DNA of 64,000 bases from Collimonas humicola. GTDB taxonomy: Bacteria > Pseudomonadota > Gammaproteobacteria > Burkholderiales > Burkholderiaceae_D. The DNA is taken from the NCBI RefSeq assembly GCF_018304945.1, contig NZ_JAGQEE010000001.1, forward strand, positions 1,364,001 to 1,428,000, in the 5' to 3' direction. Below are positions 61,963-64,000 of this stretch, one piece after another. The notes under the pieces are model-generated. The model worked only from the letters and a program-made list of their open reading frames with translations, made no database searches and was not told where the DNA came from. The stretch's first letter is position 1. Each line of letters starts with the position of its first letter. The position numbers and the translations under genes were made by a program.

Positions 61963-63207
61963 TCAGTCACGGATATCGCGCAAAGGGGAGGCCTTGATCA
62001 GCCCGAAAGTCAGCAGGCTGCCGCCCGCCGCGATGGCGATCAGGCCGCTGCGCACGCCCAGGTGTTCTGCAATCCAGCCGGCCGACAAGGCCCCCAGCGG
62101 CGCTGCCGCCACCGTCATGAAGCGCATGGTCGACACCATACGGCCGTGGAAGGCATCCGGCGTCAGCTTCAGGCGCAAGGCCAGGTAAGGCATGAAGTAC
62201 AGCATGGCGCTGCAATCGAACACAAACACCACTACGCCATAAGCCAGTGCGCTCAGCAGGGACGAGCCGAAGATGGCGGGCGGAATCGCCGCCAGCAGCA
62301 GCCAGGCGGCCGCGGTGCCGCCGAGGCCGATCAGGATCGTGCGGCCGCTGCCGAAGCGCCGCGACAATGGCTTGAGCAGCATCGAGCTGACCAGCACGCC
62401 GAAGCCGCCCAGCGTTTGCGCGGCGCCCAGCACACCAGGCGACATGCCCAGCTGCCGCGTGGCGAACAGGATCTGCAACGCCAGATAACCGTTGAACAGT
62501 ATCTGCCACAGCGCGGTGCCCCAGGCCAGGGCCCACAGCACTTCGTGATTCCTGACCATCTTGATGCCGTCCACCATTTCGCGGAACGGATGGCGGTTGG
62601 ACGGCGCCGGATAAGGATCGCGCTTGCGCAGGTAACGCAGGTTCCACCATGACGACAGAAAGCTGAGGGCATTGACCAGCACCGCCACCGGCGCCGTCAG
62701 CAGCTGCACCAGCATGCCGGCGATGCCCGGACCGATCAGGCGCGCCATGGAATCGGTAGCGGCGAACTTGCTTTGCGCATCGAGCAGATGCTCGCGGCCG
62801 ACCAGCTGCGCGAGGAATACCTGGGCCGCGCTGCCGCCGACCACGAAGCCGACGCCCATCAGGAAACCCACCGTATAGAGCACATGCATGGACAGCAGGC
62901 CCAGCCAGTAACTGATAGGAATCATCACCAGCACGCAGCCGAACAGGAATTCCGACCACAGCAGCACCGGATACTTGCTGCGGCGGTCCAGCCAGACCCC
63001 GGCCGGCAGTGAAAACAAGGCGAACGGCAAGGTTTGCAGGGCAATCAGCGTCCCCATCTGGGCCGGAGTGGCGTGCAGCAGCAGCACCGCCGTCAGCGGG
63101 ATGGCCAGGCTGCTGATCTGTTCGCCGAAGCTGGCGATGGTGGTGGTCAGCCAGAAACGGCGGAAATCGTGGTGGCGCAGCATCGGATCGGCCGACAGCT
63201 TGCGCAT
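61963..63207 (-). CDS. MFS transporter (DHA3-like, enterobactin-exporter type)
   Basis: 414 aa with 12 transmembrane segments. Begins RRFWLTTTIASFGEQISSLA; the loop between TM2 and TM3 reads GVWLDRRSKYPVLL, the MFS motif A equivalent (GxLaDrxGrkxxl). Closest in style to DHA3 exporters of drugs, siderophores or macrolides. It is divergent from a TetR gene, which probably represses it. The ATG at 63207 has no strong ribosome binding site; ATG 63183 is an alternative. Confidence 0.92.
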   Translation of the reverse strand: MRKLSADPMLRHHDFRRFWLTTTIASFGEQISSLAIPLTAVLLLHATPAQMGTLIALQTLPFALFSLPAGVWLDRRSKYPVLLWSEFLFGCVLVMIPISYWLGLLSMHVLYTVGFLMGVGFVVGGSAAQVFLAQLVGREHLLDAQSKFAATDSMARLIGPGIAGMLVQLLTAPVAVLVNALSFLSSWWNLRYLRKRDPYPAPSNRHPFREMVDGIKMVRNHEVLWALAWGTALWQILFNGYLALQILFATRQLGMSPGVLGAAQTLGGFGVLVSSMLLKPLSRRFGSGRTILIGLGGTAAAWLLLAAIPPAIFGSSLLSALAYGVVVFVFDCSAMLYFMPYLALRLKLTPDAFHGRMVSTMRFMTVAAAPLGALSAGWIAEHLGVRSGLIAIAAGGSLLTFGLIKASPLRDIRD

Positions 63208-63485
63208 GAAAAATAGACGGAAGGCATTAAAAATGATGGCAACTCTTTGAAGGCGGCAAACTGGGTAAGTGAGCGAAATATGCGAGTGCGGCGCGCAAAG
63301 CTTTGGATAAAAAGCTTATGCAAATGATACCCGTTTGCCTGCCGCTTTTACGTATTTCCATCAATAAATAAGCGGTTTTTGTCTTGAATGAGACACCTGG
63401 GAGACGCCTGCCCGGCTCCTGTCCAAAGCGCGATTTATCAACATGGGGGAACAACGCTATTGTTGCCATTGATTTAATCAATCAA

Positions 63486-63510
63486 AGTCGTCAAACATTT
63501 TGAGACGACT
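63486..63510. promoter_or_regulatory. Inverted repeat upstream of the TetR gene, candidate operator
   Basis: AGTCGTC at 63486-63492 and GACGACT at 63504-63510 are perfect 7-bp arms around 11 bp, 17 bp before the TetR start. Spacing and location suit a TetR autoregulatory operator. The rest of the 320-bp gap from 63208 is AT-rich and holds no supported gene. Confidence 0.6.
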
Positions 63511-63527
63511 GGTCATATAATGGCGGC

Positions 63528-64000
63528 ATGGATAAAGCTCACACTCCCAACGACACCCGCGCGACGCTGCTGGAAACCGGGCTCAAGCTGTTTGTCGAGC
63601 AAGGCTACAACGGCACCGGCATCAAGGAAATCGTCGATGCCGCCGGCGTGCCCAAGGGTTCGTTCTACAACTACTTCAAGAGCAAGGAAGATTTCGGCGG
63701 CGAAGTCATCTCGCATTACGCCGACGGTTTCGCCGCGACCTGGTCGAAGTATTTTGCTGAAGGCCCGGAGCAGCCGCTGGCCGCCTTGCGCTATACCTAC
63801 GAACGCATCATCGGCTACCACGAGCAGTGCGAAGTGAAAGCCGGCTGCCTGCTGGGCAATTTTGCCGCGGAAATGTCGGAATCCAGCGAAGTGTGTCGGG
63901 TCACCCTGCAAGAAGTCGTCAGCGGCTGGCGCAAACGCTTCGTCAGCTATCTGCGCAAAGCCCAGGCCGATGGCACTGTGCGCACCGACCTCAGCGCCGA
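63528..64000 (+). CDS. TetR-family transcriptional regulator (3' end outside window)
   Basis: At least 157 aa from ATG 63528, open to the right edge. The TetR helix-turn-helix is plain: LKLFVEQGYNGTGIKEIVDA followed by GVPKGSFYNYFKSKEDF. The ligand domain begins with EVKAGCLLGNFAAEMSES, the TetR_C pattern of AcuR/NemR-like electrophile-sensing repressors, in which a Cys can be modified. It is divergent from the MFS transporter gene. ATG choice fits the family N-terminus. Confidence 0.9.
   Translation, partial: MDKAHTPNDTRATLLETGLKLFVEQGYNGTGIKEIVDAAGVPKGSFYNYFKSKEDFGGEVISHYADGFAATWSKYFAEGPEQPLAALRYTYERIIGYHEQCEVKAGCLLGNFAAEMSESSEVCRVTLQEVVSGWRKRFVSYLRKAQADGTVRTDLSA

Overview
The window is GC-rich, densely coded bacterial chromosome. 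The gene set (htpG, kbl with an epimerase-type threonine dehydrogenase, a pyrophosphate-type phosphofructokinase beside a class I aldolase, RND efflux) and codon use suggest a betaproteobacterium, probably Oxalobacteraceae and possibly Collimonas-like. This is inferred from protein families; no rRNA is present to confirm it. One tRNA gene, tRNA-Lys(CTT), is visible, and there is no CRISPR array.

Layout. 0-28.5 kb is mostly ordinary chromosome: a MocR-type regulator tail, htpG behind a heat-shock-like promoter, a VIT/vWA protein divergent from an ECF sigma/anti-sigma pair, the kbl-threonine dehydrogenase operon facing an XRE-cupin regulator, several small lipoproteins, an orphan GspE/PilB ATPase, an orphan sugar-binding protein, PFK/aldolase, a MORN-repeat protein fused to a C13 (legumain-like) protease, a VOC/YCII/ECF42-type sigma block, an XRE-GNAT pair and an acyltransferase.

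28.7-50.9 kb is the main discovery: about 22 kb of minus-strand genes, many overlapping by 4-11 bp, forming an unusual type II fatty-acid/polyketide cluster. In transcription order it holds a FabG reductase, two hotdog dehydratases, a ketosynthase and an inactive partner, an acyl carrier protein, a broken IS5-like remnant, a second ketosynthase, a chain-length-factor-like protein lacking all three catalytic residues, a third ketosynthase, a Cys-only ketosynthase-like protein, an alpha/beta hydrolase, a double-hotdog thioesterase-like protein, a DsbA/GST-kappa-like isomerase, three DsrE/Tus-like proteins each with a candidate sulfur-relay cysteine, a tandem-hotdog dehydratase, a KAS III-like enzyme, an SDR, a small membrane protein, FabD, a possible Cys-rich microprotein, an MMPL/RND exporter, a LolA-like protein and an outer-membrane beta-barrel. 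There is no enoyl reductase, AMP ligase or aromatic ammonia-lyase, so a polyene or otherwise unsaturated chain, moved to or anchored in the envelope, is the simplest inference. The Tus-like trio suggests sulfur chemistry. A LuxR-type receptor without a LuxI sits upstream, across a 1.3 kb spacer with an IS3 remnant.

53-64 kb holds tRNA-Lys, a stand-alone IS5-type N-terminal-domain protein, a TetR gene divergent from a complete tripartite RND efflux operon with a clear promoter between two operator-like repeats, an NTF2-like protein, an MFS transporter, and a second TetR gene that runs off the window.
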